Positions 1 to 12,398 of a DNA stretch of 64,000 nucleotides are shown here, in pieces (positions within the stretch are counted from its first letter, which is position 1; each line of letters opens with the position of its first letter). Below the pieces are notes generated by a model. That model was not told the DNA's origin. It made no database searches and saw nothing but the letters and a program-made list of their open reading frames with translations. Source of the DNA: Balanoglossus misakiensis (Eukaryota > Hemichordata); the NCBI GenBank assembly GCA_040954595.2, contig CM082587.2, forward strand, positions 2,418,001 through 2,482,000, in the 5' to 3' direction. The position numbers and the translations under genes were made by a program.

Positions 1-3000
1 ACATCAGGAGTCTTCGATGTGTGGCTGACGTCTTTTCGTTCAAATTTGACGATATTGATAATTCTGCCGGGGTTGACAAAAAGCATATTTTGCGAACAAA
101 ACTGATGGCTCTGTATAACAGAGGACAGTTTATTCATGGACGTTTCCCCCCATGGGAATATTGAATGAACGCTGCAGCAGTTTACCCGCTCAAACAAAAA
201 TCTTTAGATCAGTTTTTTCCCTTTAATGGAGTCGCTGTGAAATGATAATTAATTAATTCAAAATCTTTTCAGGTTGTGTTGCATTTCCAGAGTATGGAAA
301 CACCAAACCTGGAGCCAAACTTGACAAACAGAAAGCTTTTTTTTTTCCGTCTACATCATTTTTGATGAAAGTGTGTATTAACTTGTTATCAATGTCGACT
401 TTATTTTTTACTTCAGCAATTGATAACCTGTTGATGGCCACCCTGATCACCCCGTTTTGCAGTGGTACGACTTCTCTGGCAAGTGGAACAGTCCACTGGA
501 TGAAAATGTCAGCATAAAGTGATGCTGAAAACCTTGGAAACCTGTGTTGATCTTCGTGCGATATATTTGAACTTTACAGTTTCACTGCTTAACAACAGCT
601 TAGTAACCCTTGAAAACCTATTCTGTGCCTTGGTTTCAAGGATAGTTTAGAACAGAAGATGGAATTAGCAATGAAGTGTACACACCATTCACTTGGCTAT
701 ATCACGTACGCTTTATTCAGCGTAGCATGGATTTATTCCAATTTCCCCCCTCCCCCTCCCAACCAAACATGCAACCATCATCACACACGTGTGCTGGTGT
801 TTGGGTGAGGGGCCCCTTTGTGTGCTTGGAATACCCCTGATGAATTTTCAAGAGTCCGGGCCTTTCAGAGTTGTGCAGGCACCAGTCAAGCTGAAGAAAT
901 TTGCTTTCCCAAGTTGTTCAGAAGTGGTGCATTGTGGGATAGTATGCACATGCACTGAGAATTTCTTCATGACAACATGTGCCATAGTGAAACTTGACTG
1001 TGAAAAACACAGATTCCAGTTTGACATTTGGCAAAATCAAGAAAAAATCCCTTGATTTGTTTTAAATTGTTGTGCTATATTTTGCTGACAATGTTTGTTT
1101 TCAAAACGGTTTCGAAAAAAAATCTGTCAGCTAAGGAGAAACAGGTAATATTTCAAGAAAATATTTGAGTATATAGTTACCTTTACAATAATACAAACTG
1201 CTCTTTTTGTGGATTAGGACATGTAAGAACTTGGGAACATTTCCCCAGTGTTTACAGTAAATACTCCGGCTATTGTCAACAAATTGTTTGGATTCCAGAG
1301 GTATCCAATGTCCGTGATTGTGAGAGCGTACAACCTTCAACATGTACCGGGAAACACAACACACAAAAGTCAACAACAATCCACAAATGTACACAAAACT
1401 CCACAAACAAATCAACAACTCCAAAACAAAAACGATCCCACTGTAACGTTTCGCAATCTCATTTGTTACTGTATGATTTCAATGCATCGCACGATAATCG
1501 TCTGTTTAAGTTTGAAAAGTAAAGAATTTTTTTTTCACATTTGATGAATTTGAAACACTTTACTTTGTAAAGTAATATCTGAATGGGTTTGCAGAGAGCA
1601 AAGCTAGACCAAACAATCTGCTGGCTAACTATTTTGAAGGAGACGTGAATTTTGAGACAAAATGCATTAAAAATAGTGGCGATATTTAGCTAGTGTTATT
1701 TGCAATGCTGAATTTTTTATTGCGGCAAATGCACGTACTTAGAGCAGGTCAGTTAAGGTTTGGTGCTGGACCATTCAATTGTTTGACTAATGCAAGCTGC
1801 ATGAATAGCTTGCAGCAACCCATGTTTTACCAGTGCTCTGCACAGCTCAGTCTGGCGACGGAGAAATCTCCGCGCGGTGTGGGGAAGCCATCTTTCTTGC
1901 AGCACGCATGCAGATCAGCCCGACTTCAATGATGAATACATGTACGTTTTTTTTATGTTCCGTAAGATTTAAATATCCCGGTGGTTGGGATGCGCGGGGT
2001 GATCGCGGCAACCCCTCAAAGAGAAAATAGTTGTGAGGCGGAGTTCGAGTCGTGGCGACCACGCAGAACAACAGGTGGATGGAATTAACAAGAAGAGTGG
2101 TTTTTACTGTGTGTATCACCCAGGTGCTGAGAGGCATACCAATGTTACACCCTGCCACACAGCTAACTCACTATGTGCACACGAACAAGAGAACAACTCC
2201 AGTCTACTGCGATCTTACTCTCCAAATATCAAATTCTTCACAGCGGTGACAATGACAACAGCAACTGGAATTCGGGAACACCTGGCCCTCTGTTTCTCCA
2301 AATTCCTTCTTGAATTCCGAGAGCATATGGGAATCACTGGACATTGGCACCCATGGGGTATTTTTCACAAAAATTTATATGGCAAAGCTGCTCATCTATT
2401 ATGGCATCTTTAAACTGATGATGATGATACGAAAATAGACAAGGCAGCCACATCATCATAAATTCTTTTCAAGTTATGGAAACCAAAGACGTAACATTAC
2501 CATGAAAGGGGCAAAGACTGCCTCTGAAAGGTACACAGTCTGTATACCTAACCTGAACTGTAAACAAAGTGTACTGGACCGTATCGGGAAGAAGAAATAT
2601 TTGAATTTGGAACTGACCTGACCTTTACACACATCAAACCATCCCGAGCCGCCCCATACAGAAACTCCATCATAAATTACTCAGCCTTGCAAAAACAAAT
2701 AAACAGTTTATAGAAAAATGTAGTTTCAAGTGGACAATGGTAGGGGTTGCAATTGATGGCAATGAAAGAAATCTCAGTCTCCTTAAACTTTGAAACAAGA
2801 AACAAAATTCGATGCTTAGCAACTAAAGTGGTCATAGAGACTGGAAGAAAATAATTTTGTTGTCATTGTTGTCATGGTTTTGTTTTGTTTGTTGGGGGAG
2901 GGGAAATGTTTACAAGTCTCATTTAAATATATTTGCCTTGGGTGGGTTACTTCCAAACTTCTTTGAAACAAATCAAAAGTTTGAAAAGTTTAATACTGAG

Positions 3001-6000
3001 TGTATTTACAATCAGTAGAACCTTTGCAGTGATCAAAAGGGCCACAGAACATCTGCGACTTTTCTTCTTCAGCAAGGAAGAAAAATAAAACGTCCCCAGG
3101 GACTACTAATTCTCCAGACTTCACCCCATCATCATGTCAACGATGTATTCTGAGACTGAAAACGTCTCCAAAACAACAACACTAACACACTATCGTTTGT
3201 GTGGTACTTCTTTCATCGGTGACTGATAGTAACAGCTATAGTCTGCCCACTGACACACCGCCGTCATAGCTGTAAGCAAAGAATACAGATTAGGTTTCTC
3301 CTGCACCAGTTGTCTTCATTAATTTTCCGATCCCCCGAAAAAAAAAATCGTGGCAGGCCTCGGACCAATTTGTTTCTCCCTAACGCCTTGTCAAAACAGA
3401 TCACCCGGCCACTTTGCGGGAAAGTGAAATACCATCAGGGCTCCTCAAAATACCCAAGGACACTGAATGTCTGTCAGTCCTTAAAAGTTCAACCACCAAT
3501 AAGTGTCTTCCTTCAGGGACCACCTTGCTGATAGTTTTTCCTCTCTTTCTCTCGCAGTGTGTGGTATCATTTGTCCCGACCAAAAACAACAAAAACAAAC
3601 ACCAAAACAAAAAGAGACTTGTGCAGCACCTGGGACATATTATTTTTTTTCTTGGTGACATAAGTAAAAGGGTACACCACTTAACAGTCAAAATATTTCT
3701 TTTCATTTTACACCAAAAGTGAGAATTACACAACACGAGAATTAAAGTCCTGCGACTTGTCAAATCTTGGCAACAAAACACCACAAAAAAGCCCACCGCA
3801 GTTTAGAGTCAAGGAATAGTTTGGTATCTTCAGCTGATGCGGTACTGCCTCTGTGATCACAATCACCCAGTAATCCAAGCTCTAAATATTTGATCTGCGT
3901 GTGTCTTATAGTATTCAGGTGCTGGTCTCCCACCGCGGAAACCGTAAAAAGAGTCACCCACAAGCAGGTCACATAAAACCAAGATAAAAACAGCTTTAGT
4001 TCCCTTTATTAACTTACACTGGGTACAGTGATGGTTACGGGTGTACGTATTTTCTGTTTGAGACCGTGAAGGGGTACGTATCGTTTTTCTGTTGCCGGTC
4101 AATCTCGCTGTTGAAGTGGGGCTTTGACAGTGTAACTTTTTATGTAACAGTCATGTTCGGTTTGATAGCCGCTTATCTTGAAATAGACCTACTGATAAGC
4201 ATAAACTATTTTCTTAACTATTCTCTCTCTGTTTACAAATAAACCACACGCCTGGTGCAAAAGCTGACCAAAATAACTGGTAGGGAACGTAATTATGTCC
4301 GGACTATGGATGACCTGCTGGTTCGGACCAAAGTCATGCAGGTGAATTGAATATAAGATTAAAAACTTTTTTAATTTTCATGGTTCTTGATACAAACTTT
4401 GCATTTTAATGCAAGAAAAATTGAAAAACTTTGTTCTTTACTCATAAATCTCACCACATTTGAATAAGAAAATCATGTCATTATGAAAGTGCAAATAAGC
4501 TTACTGTTTTCTGTATCTTTTTTCACGTGTATTATTTTTGGAGACAACATATATTGGCTGTCATACTTAGGGTGTTAATGTGACAGTAACAGCTGTGTTG
4601 AGGATCTGAAACCCCCACAGCCTTATATTGAAAACCACGATCCTGGCTGTTATAACTGTCAGGTTAAGGGATTTAAAGTTTTTTACAGGCCCCCATTTCA
4701 GTCGGAATTGTTTTATTTCGTTTCGTGACTAAATAGCTTTATGATAGGATCGGCTGTCTCTAGCAGATGTAAGAGAGAGCTGTGGCTTAATTGTGTTATT
4801 ATCTCCGCCAAGTATATGAACTGCAGAAATTATGGACCCTTCTGAGCCGTCACAACCATATGGACGTGTCACAGGACAGGCGAGGTATATTACGGTCTTG
4901 TCGACTGACTTTCACAGGATGTGCTATATCAAGCTGGGAATCTGGTTCATAATTTCTGCTGCAAGTCTTCAAATCACACATGTGATAAATGAAAAAACGT
5001 GAGAATAATACATCTTTTTAAAGCCTGTTTTTGACAATTTTTAAAGTCTGTTTTTGACAATTTTCGAATTGAATTTTAGCACCTGTACATGAGAGCCTTT
5101 CTCACTGCGTGCACGGGATTGAAAAACTTTGACCGTGACATCTCGTAAATGTAGGTGACTGTGAGTATTGACACGGTGTATTTTCACTTCACAGAGCAAT
5201 ACATCATCAGAGGCCGGCTTGAACTCTTCACAGCCAGGTGTTGCAACTCTGTTCTTTGGATTCAGATGTTTTTGGGAAAGCAATGATATCGCCTTTCAGC
5301 ATGCCAAAATCTCAACACTGTACAGGTTTTTTTTACAACAGCAATTTCTGAATAAAAGTCTTCGGATTTCTGGAGCGGATTTGTATTGTGGGCAAATTAA
5401 TTACACAGATGGAATCAAGTTTCTGGTTATGACATCGATAAGACCACACTGTTTTCATTCACAGCACACGCAATAAAACATGTGAAAAGGATTTTAGTAA
5501 AAATGAAGAAAAATATCAAACTTTATGGCATCATTTTACAATGGCTGTGGCTATTAATGTATGTGATGTGAACACAAATGTTTGGGTGATACTTTGATTT
5601 TTTTTAAAACTGTGATAACTCATATTTTGATTTTTATCCGTGATGAATCAGAAATATCTGCTAATTTTAGGTGCTAAGAGTTGACTTTTTCCACTGAAAA
5701 CGTTCGTGGACAAAATATATGAGAGCTGCATGGTAATTAGGCTTCTAACCACATGTTGGGTTGTGTAAAACGGACCACGGGAATCGCAAAAAGGTTGCGT
5801 GTGCACTCAACATCCTACCTGACAACAGCAAACCTAGGCATGAATTTAGTGTAAAAAACACTTGTACGTGTTAAGATAAATGATTTATACTACGTGCGGG
5901 AGGTTCTAGCACTCTTCAAAACTAAATGATGACAGCTCAGGTTATGGTAAGATAAACAAAACCACATGTGCGTCTCTGCAGTTGTAGTAAAAGCTGAAGA

Positions 6001-9000
6001 ACTCTCGTAGGCTGTAATCCGCTTACAATAGAACGGATCGGGTAATACCTTGGCTGAAAGGAGCGTCATCATCAGGTTTACGACTGCTCAGACACATTCA
6101 CACAGTTTTATCAACGCACTGGGCACGAGACTTGCTCCGCACGGAAGTTTATTACGAACATTTAAGACACCCAGCCCGGTAGTTCACTCGGGCGGATGAC
6201 CAGAAACAACAGAAATGTAGAAATTGAGTCAGGAATTTAGTGCCGGTTTCTTGGGGTTGTTTTGTCATGTAAGAATCCCCGTAATAATTTAAGCTCATAA
6301 TTCTGATGGGAAAAAACTCCCCTTCCAAAGCAGTGTTACTAGAGCGTTAAGCAGTTTTACAACGGGCTTTACAGACATGCATTCATGCAGTTAATTTCAA
6401 CGGGCAGATTGCACACCACCATGCTAGGAGTTATCTTCTAAGACCTGGGTGTCTCCACTGGTTCGGGACTATATTTCCAACACCCGCTTTGATTTCAGCA
6501 AAATAATACACACCACAGATAACCAAGACCCTTTTGCAGCTGTATACTGTACAGTAAAGTTGGTGGAAATGACTTTCGGACAAAAAGAGCACATGCAAGT
6601 TATTACACGTATCTCTGTTATGCCTTTCAAATGGAGTTTTAATAATCCAATTTACCCTGTGTTGCACTGTATCAAAATTTCTCTGAACTTGATTTTAAAT
6701 ATCAAAATACCGTCCAATCTCCTGTCTGTAAGTGTGGCTGCAGACAAAATCACAGATAATACCCCCGAAAATAAGCATTTAATGTTTTGGAATAAGGCAA
6801 GATCCAGGCTCTGCGCTGAAGCGTCTTTTTATTACTTCTGGTTCGGTGCTCTGGATAAAGACTAGAAATTGACTACAATTGTTTTCCTGTCTCCGATGAC
6901 ATCCAAGCGGCCGAATAGAACTGACAGCCAAACTATGAATAACCCAATCTTGCAGTAAGCGTCTTAACCCGACTGCTGCCACTGTGCCTTTACAAATCAA
7001 ATTATTCTGATGAATTTCTTTTTTCGCCGTTCCTGAGACTATCTGCGTTAAAATAACAACTATGAATGCCAAAGGTATTCAATGAAGATTGCAGGAATTT
7101 CGTGGAAATGTCAGGAATAAAAAAGGCATGAAAGTGATCTGGCTGTGAGGGACATCAGTAAAACTGCACTGTATTGGAGATACAGAAGACATGAAATACG
7201 GCAGGAATCAATCACAGACTATTAAAGAACTAAGATCCAATACTGTGGGTGCTTCCTATCTTCTCTCTAAATCAACACCATCTTTACTGACAGCAAAATG
7301 ACAGAAAACTGCTTTGAAGGTGAACTTTAGCCCATTAAAGGCACACACACACAAAAAACTGAAAAAGGACTCGTCATCAGGTGTAAAATAAACCACAACT
7401 TGTGCAGTGGGATTTCTCAAGGGAGCGCTTTGCACTTAGTGTACCTTACATTTCAGTTTGTTGACAATATGCGAGAATTTATTCAAACTAATAGCCATAT
7501 ATACATTCAAAAGTCAGAGAAAAGCTGCAGGATTTCAATTATCTCAGGCGCTATTGGCTCCCTGTTAGCACATGGGTGAGAAAACCAGTATGGACAGAAC
7601 TTTCTCTGGGTCTACAAAGAAAACAGACCCGTACACTGGTACATGACTGTCAATCACAGGACATCGTAAAAATCCTAACACACGATAAACTTGTCACTGA
7701 GGTTTTTAGCTCATCATTTATGATTACTGAAAGTTAAGTTACTCTTGGCAATGAAATAACTTGCTCTCTGAAATATGCTCCCTGGTTTTAGAATCTAAAA
7801 AGTTATATTAAAACTGTCAATTTCACCTCTATCATACAAAACCCTCCTCATGTTTTATCACTGATATCTCAAATTCATTCTCCATCATAGAGAGCAGATA
7901 TTTCAGTTATAACCACAAAAAATATCTTGCAGTACTGAAGTACTGCATCAATACAATATTTCACCCAAAAATGCCATATTTCCTCTAGATATTTAAACAA
8001 AGCATCTTCTGTGCCATTATTAGGATAAACACGATTATTTCCTCTTTTTTCAAAACTGAACTGACAGTAATTTGCACTCTGCCTGGCAATAACGATAACT
8101 GATGATTGCCCATTATTAAAAAAAATTATTTTGAGAAAGAAAAGTGCTTTTGTCAGCGTCTCATGTTCTCGACTGCTGTTTCTTTGACCGGCAATTACTG
8201 TCCACAACTTTGATTTGACCGGGCGACAATAAGCCAACACCTACGAGACAATGTTGCATCCAGTAAAAGGCACAGAAAGGAACATAATTACAGAACTGTC
8301 AAAACACGGGCACTATAGATGCCACCCGCTACTTCTGATTTTCACATAATTGCGACTGTTTGAACTGTAAGAAACTCAGGCCCACATCGGGGTAGAAATA
8401 ACAGAGAGCACACAAGCCAATTGTTTATTTTATTGGCCCAAATTGTGATTTTTAGTGATATTTATGCGCCGATATTGACATTTCCAGAAAATATTTATCT
8501 AGTGATCAATATGACACACAACTATGACAGAGTGATTTGGTTTATTCATAAAATACGCCAGCATTTTCCGATAATGTCGATGCGGCCTTCATAGCGATCA
8601 CAGCAGCTGCTGAACAGTGAGAAAGCCAGAGAGCTTATTTTCCAATTAAACTCGACAGGTGTGAGTTTTGACAAGTTATGATTGACAAGTCAGAATAAAT
8701 TCAAAAAGTCTGCCACAGATAAAATACTTTCTCTCTGTGTCTGTTCAGAGAGGAGAGAGCAGTACGGATATTTACGCTACTTTTATTCACGTTACGTGCA
8801 CGAAGTCAACAGCTAGTGCGAGACAGGCTGAGACTTTTCCATTTTTACCAGCGTGCGTTAAAATTAAGAATTTATTCGTGCCCAATCTGTGGAACTCACA
8901 CTTTTTTGTTGTAACATCCTTCAAAGGGATGCCGAATGTCAAAAAAAAAGGGAACCTGACGAATTGAGACACTCAAGAACCCGCAAGACAGAGTCGCTCA

Positions 9001-11449
9001 GGGTCAACTTTTGGTGGAAAAGAGCACGGCTTTATGTATGCACTGATGACCATACCGACTCGGTGGCAAAGGATCGCAAAATCTGCGGACAAATTTGGGT
9101 TTTGTGCCATTCTTTCTGCTCCACTGGTTCGCGAGAATAACGGCGAGGTGAGGCACAATGGACAAACGTGAGAGAAAGGACCCGGTGTGACAGAAATTTA
9201 CTGTCAGTAGCACACCTCTAAAAAACTTTACAATGTGAAACTCTGAAAGCCTTGCAAATCACACACTGTTTCATGAGCTACGATCACTACAGCGTTGTTC
9301 TCAGTTGTCACTTTCCGTTTTCAGAAGGCGTCGGCCAAAATCTCGCTGTCACTCGCTAGTAACAGTGTTTATTAAATTTTCTTAGCTGGGGATGTCTGTC
9401 GTAGCTGCTCGGGATATGAATTGCGTGTCGCGCAAATCATTATCTCTAATTAAATTGGTTAACATGGTAAATCAGGGAGCAGTCTTGACAAGCTTTGTGG
9501 CGAGTATGTCCCCTTGTTCAGCATGCTGTGAAAGACATCACCCTGAGAATGTACACCGTGGTACATTGATGAACTACTTCTCTAATATTTGATATTTTCT
9601 GATGTTTAAGCCAGCACCATGCTGGCAATTTTAAAAAGCCGGGGTTAGAATTTTTTATTAATTATCGCCAGGAACTATCCGAGATCAACCCATTCTACCC
9701 GGGCCTAAAACTCTCTCTTTAACAGGATAGCTTTAAATAGGGGCTCTGTGTAACATATCACAAACAACCAAAACAGTTTTTGTTGGCTGATTTAATCTGT
9801 GGTCCTGCACTGACAATGGGAAGTGGTAGGAATGAATGGATTTGTTGGCGCTGGTAAGACGCGCTGAATGCTTTGAAAACACTTTTGTTCTTGAAGGAGG
9901 ACAACTAAACAAACAGGCTACATTGAAAGCAAAGCCCGACCGACATGCTAGAGTACTCCAACATTCCCATAGCAGAGTTTACATAGGAGCTCTCCGACTT
10001 GATACTTTTCCATCTTTCATGGCGATTTCAACCTCAATGGGAATATTTACAGACGAAACATAAAAAATTGACAAGGGGAATTTCTGACAGCCCGGGCCTC
10101 TTGTCAAGACTTTCCAGGCTTCTAGTATGAAGGGGAGAATAAACATCACAGGTTGTCAAAGCATTAGCAGACCAGACAAGTAGATTTTTGCAGCAGTATC
10201 AAAACAGCAAATAAAACCTTGGAGTACAAACCATTAAAAAGGCCAAAAATGTTAATTTTTCTCTTCAACGTTAAAAATCAGACTCTCATACAAAAAAAAC
10301 CTCAAAAATCAACCTGCTGCAGGCTTGACAAAAAAATCTCAGAGCTTTTAAAGATTATCGCTAAAATGTTTATTTTTTAAATTAAGAAATCCAGAGGAAA
10401 GGCTTTAATTTAATATTTTAGGAAATATTTTGATTTAATGACATTAGGACCTTGACTTGGAATACAATTATTCACAGGTACAATACCATGCATGATTGAT
10501 ATTAATGCAATAACTGGGTGTTCAGACTCTCAGAGCGAACAAGAAATCACGACCTAATAAACTAATTTCTGTAGATGAAATCAAATAATTTAGATGCAAT
10601 CATTTTCTTAATTATAAATCCCTATTCCACTGCAGAAAATAACAGAAACACGGAATGTAGAATTTTTGTGATATAATCTTGAATTCGACATCGCGTTTCA
10701 CAAGGTGTCATAATGTCACCAAAGAGTAAAGGGATGCTGGAAAGCATATGTTTTCATCAAAGGTTGGAATTGCTGGGGCTTTTTTTGATAAAAATTGTCC
10801 TGAAAAATATATTGCTTTTTTCTCCCTTGGGTCTTTAGTCTAATAGTTTTCTCCACAAATATTGGAAGTGAAACAATTTGTGGCCATACAGCTAATCAAT
10901 GTTATTACAGCAGTTATAAAATACTACCCACCAATGTCTACATGTGTTAAATACGAGCTACGCCAAATGCAATTGTTCTCTAGGGGGTAGGGGACATGTC
11001 TAGACCCTAATAGCAACAAAAACAAACATTGGAAACACGACCCTGTGAAACGACCGGGGAAAACTCAACTATTTTGCTAAGGCCGTCCATTCACTTTCAC
11101 GTTTACGTCGCGCTTGCTTTCCTTCTCCTTGTTATTCCTCAACCCGGCGATTATTTTCGCGGCCTGTTGTTTCTACGGGGACCCGTTCGCGCATGGCTTG
11201 TATTATGTATTTTGGGTATTACAATCAAAACAATGGGGGTACCATGCCCGCCCCCCAGTCGTAAACTTTAGCGCTCGCCCCGAAGTGCGTTTTTTTTAAT
11301 CGCGGCCTTTAAAAAAACTTCACACCTTCGAAGGCACTCTGTCATCGCAACAATGACGCCGTTCTCTATCTCCGCAATTGTTGCAAATATCTCTGCCCCC
11401 ACTTGAAATGAATGGATAAATATTGGCAAAAGTAACCAGGGATACTCAC
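1..11449. other. non-coding stretch, presumed Lmx1 intron 2
   Basis: No LIM2 or homeodomain exon, and no other recognisable coding exon, could be found on either strand. Open frames here are short, overlap in several frames and show no family signature. The sequence is AT-rich with mononucleotide runs. A 23-bp unit repeated in tandem with one mismatch lies at 5015-5060. A very large intron after the first LIM exon would be in keeping with vertebrate LMX1 genes. That this is intron rather than intergenic sequence is inferred from the open donor at 11449. Confidence 0.6.
5015..5060. repeat. 23-bp tandem duplication
   Basis: Two adjacent 23-bp copies (5015-5037 and 5038-5060) differ at one base (C/T). 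This looks like a recent slippage or unequal-exchange event in non-coding DNA. Confidence 0.8.
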
Positions 11450-12398
11450 TTTTCGTAATCTGTTTTACAGTACAGCTTTCGGTCTTTGAAGTAACAGGAA
11501 CGAGAGAGCGGGGACTGACATATACCACACTGCAAGCATTGTTCGTGCCAAGAATTGTCCATGACTCGCATGAGGAAACGATCCTCTATCGTTTGCTGGC
11601 ATCCCGCGCAGACTTCCTTGCAAGGTTTGCCGTTCTTCTTCAGGCCGTTGTCTCCTGTCCATTTTAGAGAGAAAAGAAAGAAAGAAAGAAAGATATTATA
11701 AGCAACTACTGTGATGATAAAACAACCAGATTCGACGTGCAGGACCACGAAATCAAACCGAAACTCAGAGTCTCGTCCCAGCTGAATCAATGCCGCGATG
11801 TTCAAATTCTGATGCGGCGCGTGCCGCACATGTACATTTCAAGTCGTTTGTTGCAATTTGACGCAGATATCGTGTACATTTCCAATATTTTGCAACATTT
11901 TACGAAAGACGCATTGGTACAGAAATGTCTTATACGCAGTTGGTTTTTAAATGTTTGAACAAAGTATTTCGATATATGAGCATGAGACGGAATATTGATT
12001 GGTGTTGACGAGATGACGTGAGAATCATTTTTATGACTTAATTTTTCGCAATGTCCAGTGTACTTGCGCAAAAAGTAGGAACACTTTTTAAAATATTTTC
12101 CCGTCAGCATGCCATACACTATATATTTCATTAATAAAACCAGGATACCAGTTTATACATTGCACAATATCAGAGTCGAGCCAATATTGGAAAACACTTT
12201 TGGTAGTACCGTCGGATATTGATTGCTATACTCCAAATTGAATAATAGTTCAGTCAGTTTTGATCTTCTTTCCTCCCTCCCTCCCTTTCTTTCTTTCCCC
12301 AGGAAAAATCACGGATATTTTCACGTACCAAGGTTGACAGATGCTTGGATGTAACTTCCGTTCATTTGGGTTTTGGTATCTTCCATTTTTAACGCCAT
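11450..12398 (-). CDS. LMX1: LIM-homeobox transcription factor Lmx1, coding exons 1-2 (partial, 5' end)
   Basis: Lmx1 proteins are nuclear LIM-homeodomain factors that pattern dorsal, neural and appendage tissue. Two coding exons are visible on the minus strand. Exon 1 is 12398-12329 (ATG at 12398-12396, donor GTACGT). Exon 2 is 11654-11450 (acceptor TGGACAG, donor GTGAGT). The join is phase 1 and restores a Gly codon. The 91 complete residues begin MALKMEDTK and end in a full first LIM domain: CAGC, then His and Cys after a 17-residue spacer, CLQCGIC, and the last zinc pair Cys/Asp in YCKTD. The block EDRFLMRV followed by [11 protein letters not shown] is diagnostic for LMX1A/LMX1B rather than LHX2/9 or LHX1/5. 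The codons before the ATG stay open for 19 triplets up to a TAG, so this is the first possible Met. The KMEE-like start matches the vertebrate KMEE motif, but the preceding MLDG is replaced by MAL. LIM2 and homeodomain exons are not in the window; they should lie below position 1. Confidence 0.9.
11670..11693. repeat. AAAG microsatellite at Lmx1 exon 2 acceptor
   Basis: About five AAAG units lie just upstream (minus-strand sense) of the exon 2 acceptor. Read on the minus strand they form the TTTC polypyrimidine tract in front of the TGGACAG acceptor, so length changes here could affect splicing. Confidence 0.8.
12265..12300. repeat. CCTC/CTTT low-complexity pyrimidine tract
   Basis: Pure pyrimidine run of CCTC and CTTT units on the plus strand, inside Lmx1 intron 1 about 30 bp past the exon 1 donor. 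On the transcribed strand it is purine-rich. No other role is visible. Confidence 0.75.

Noticed and set aside
7875-8240. 121-codon frame on the minus strand inside the Lmx1 intron
   Set aside because: No recognisable domain, AT-driven composition, no supporting splice pattern.
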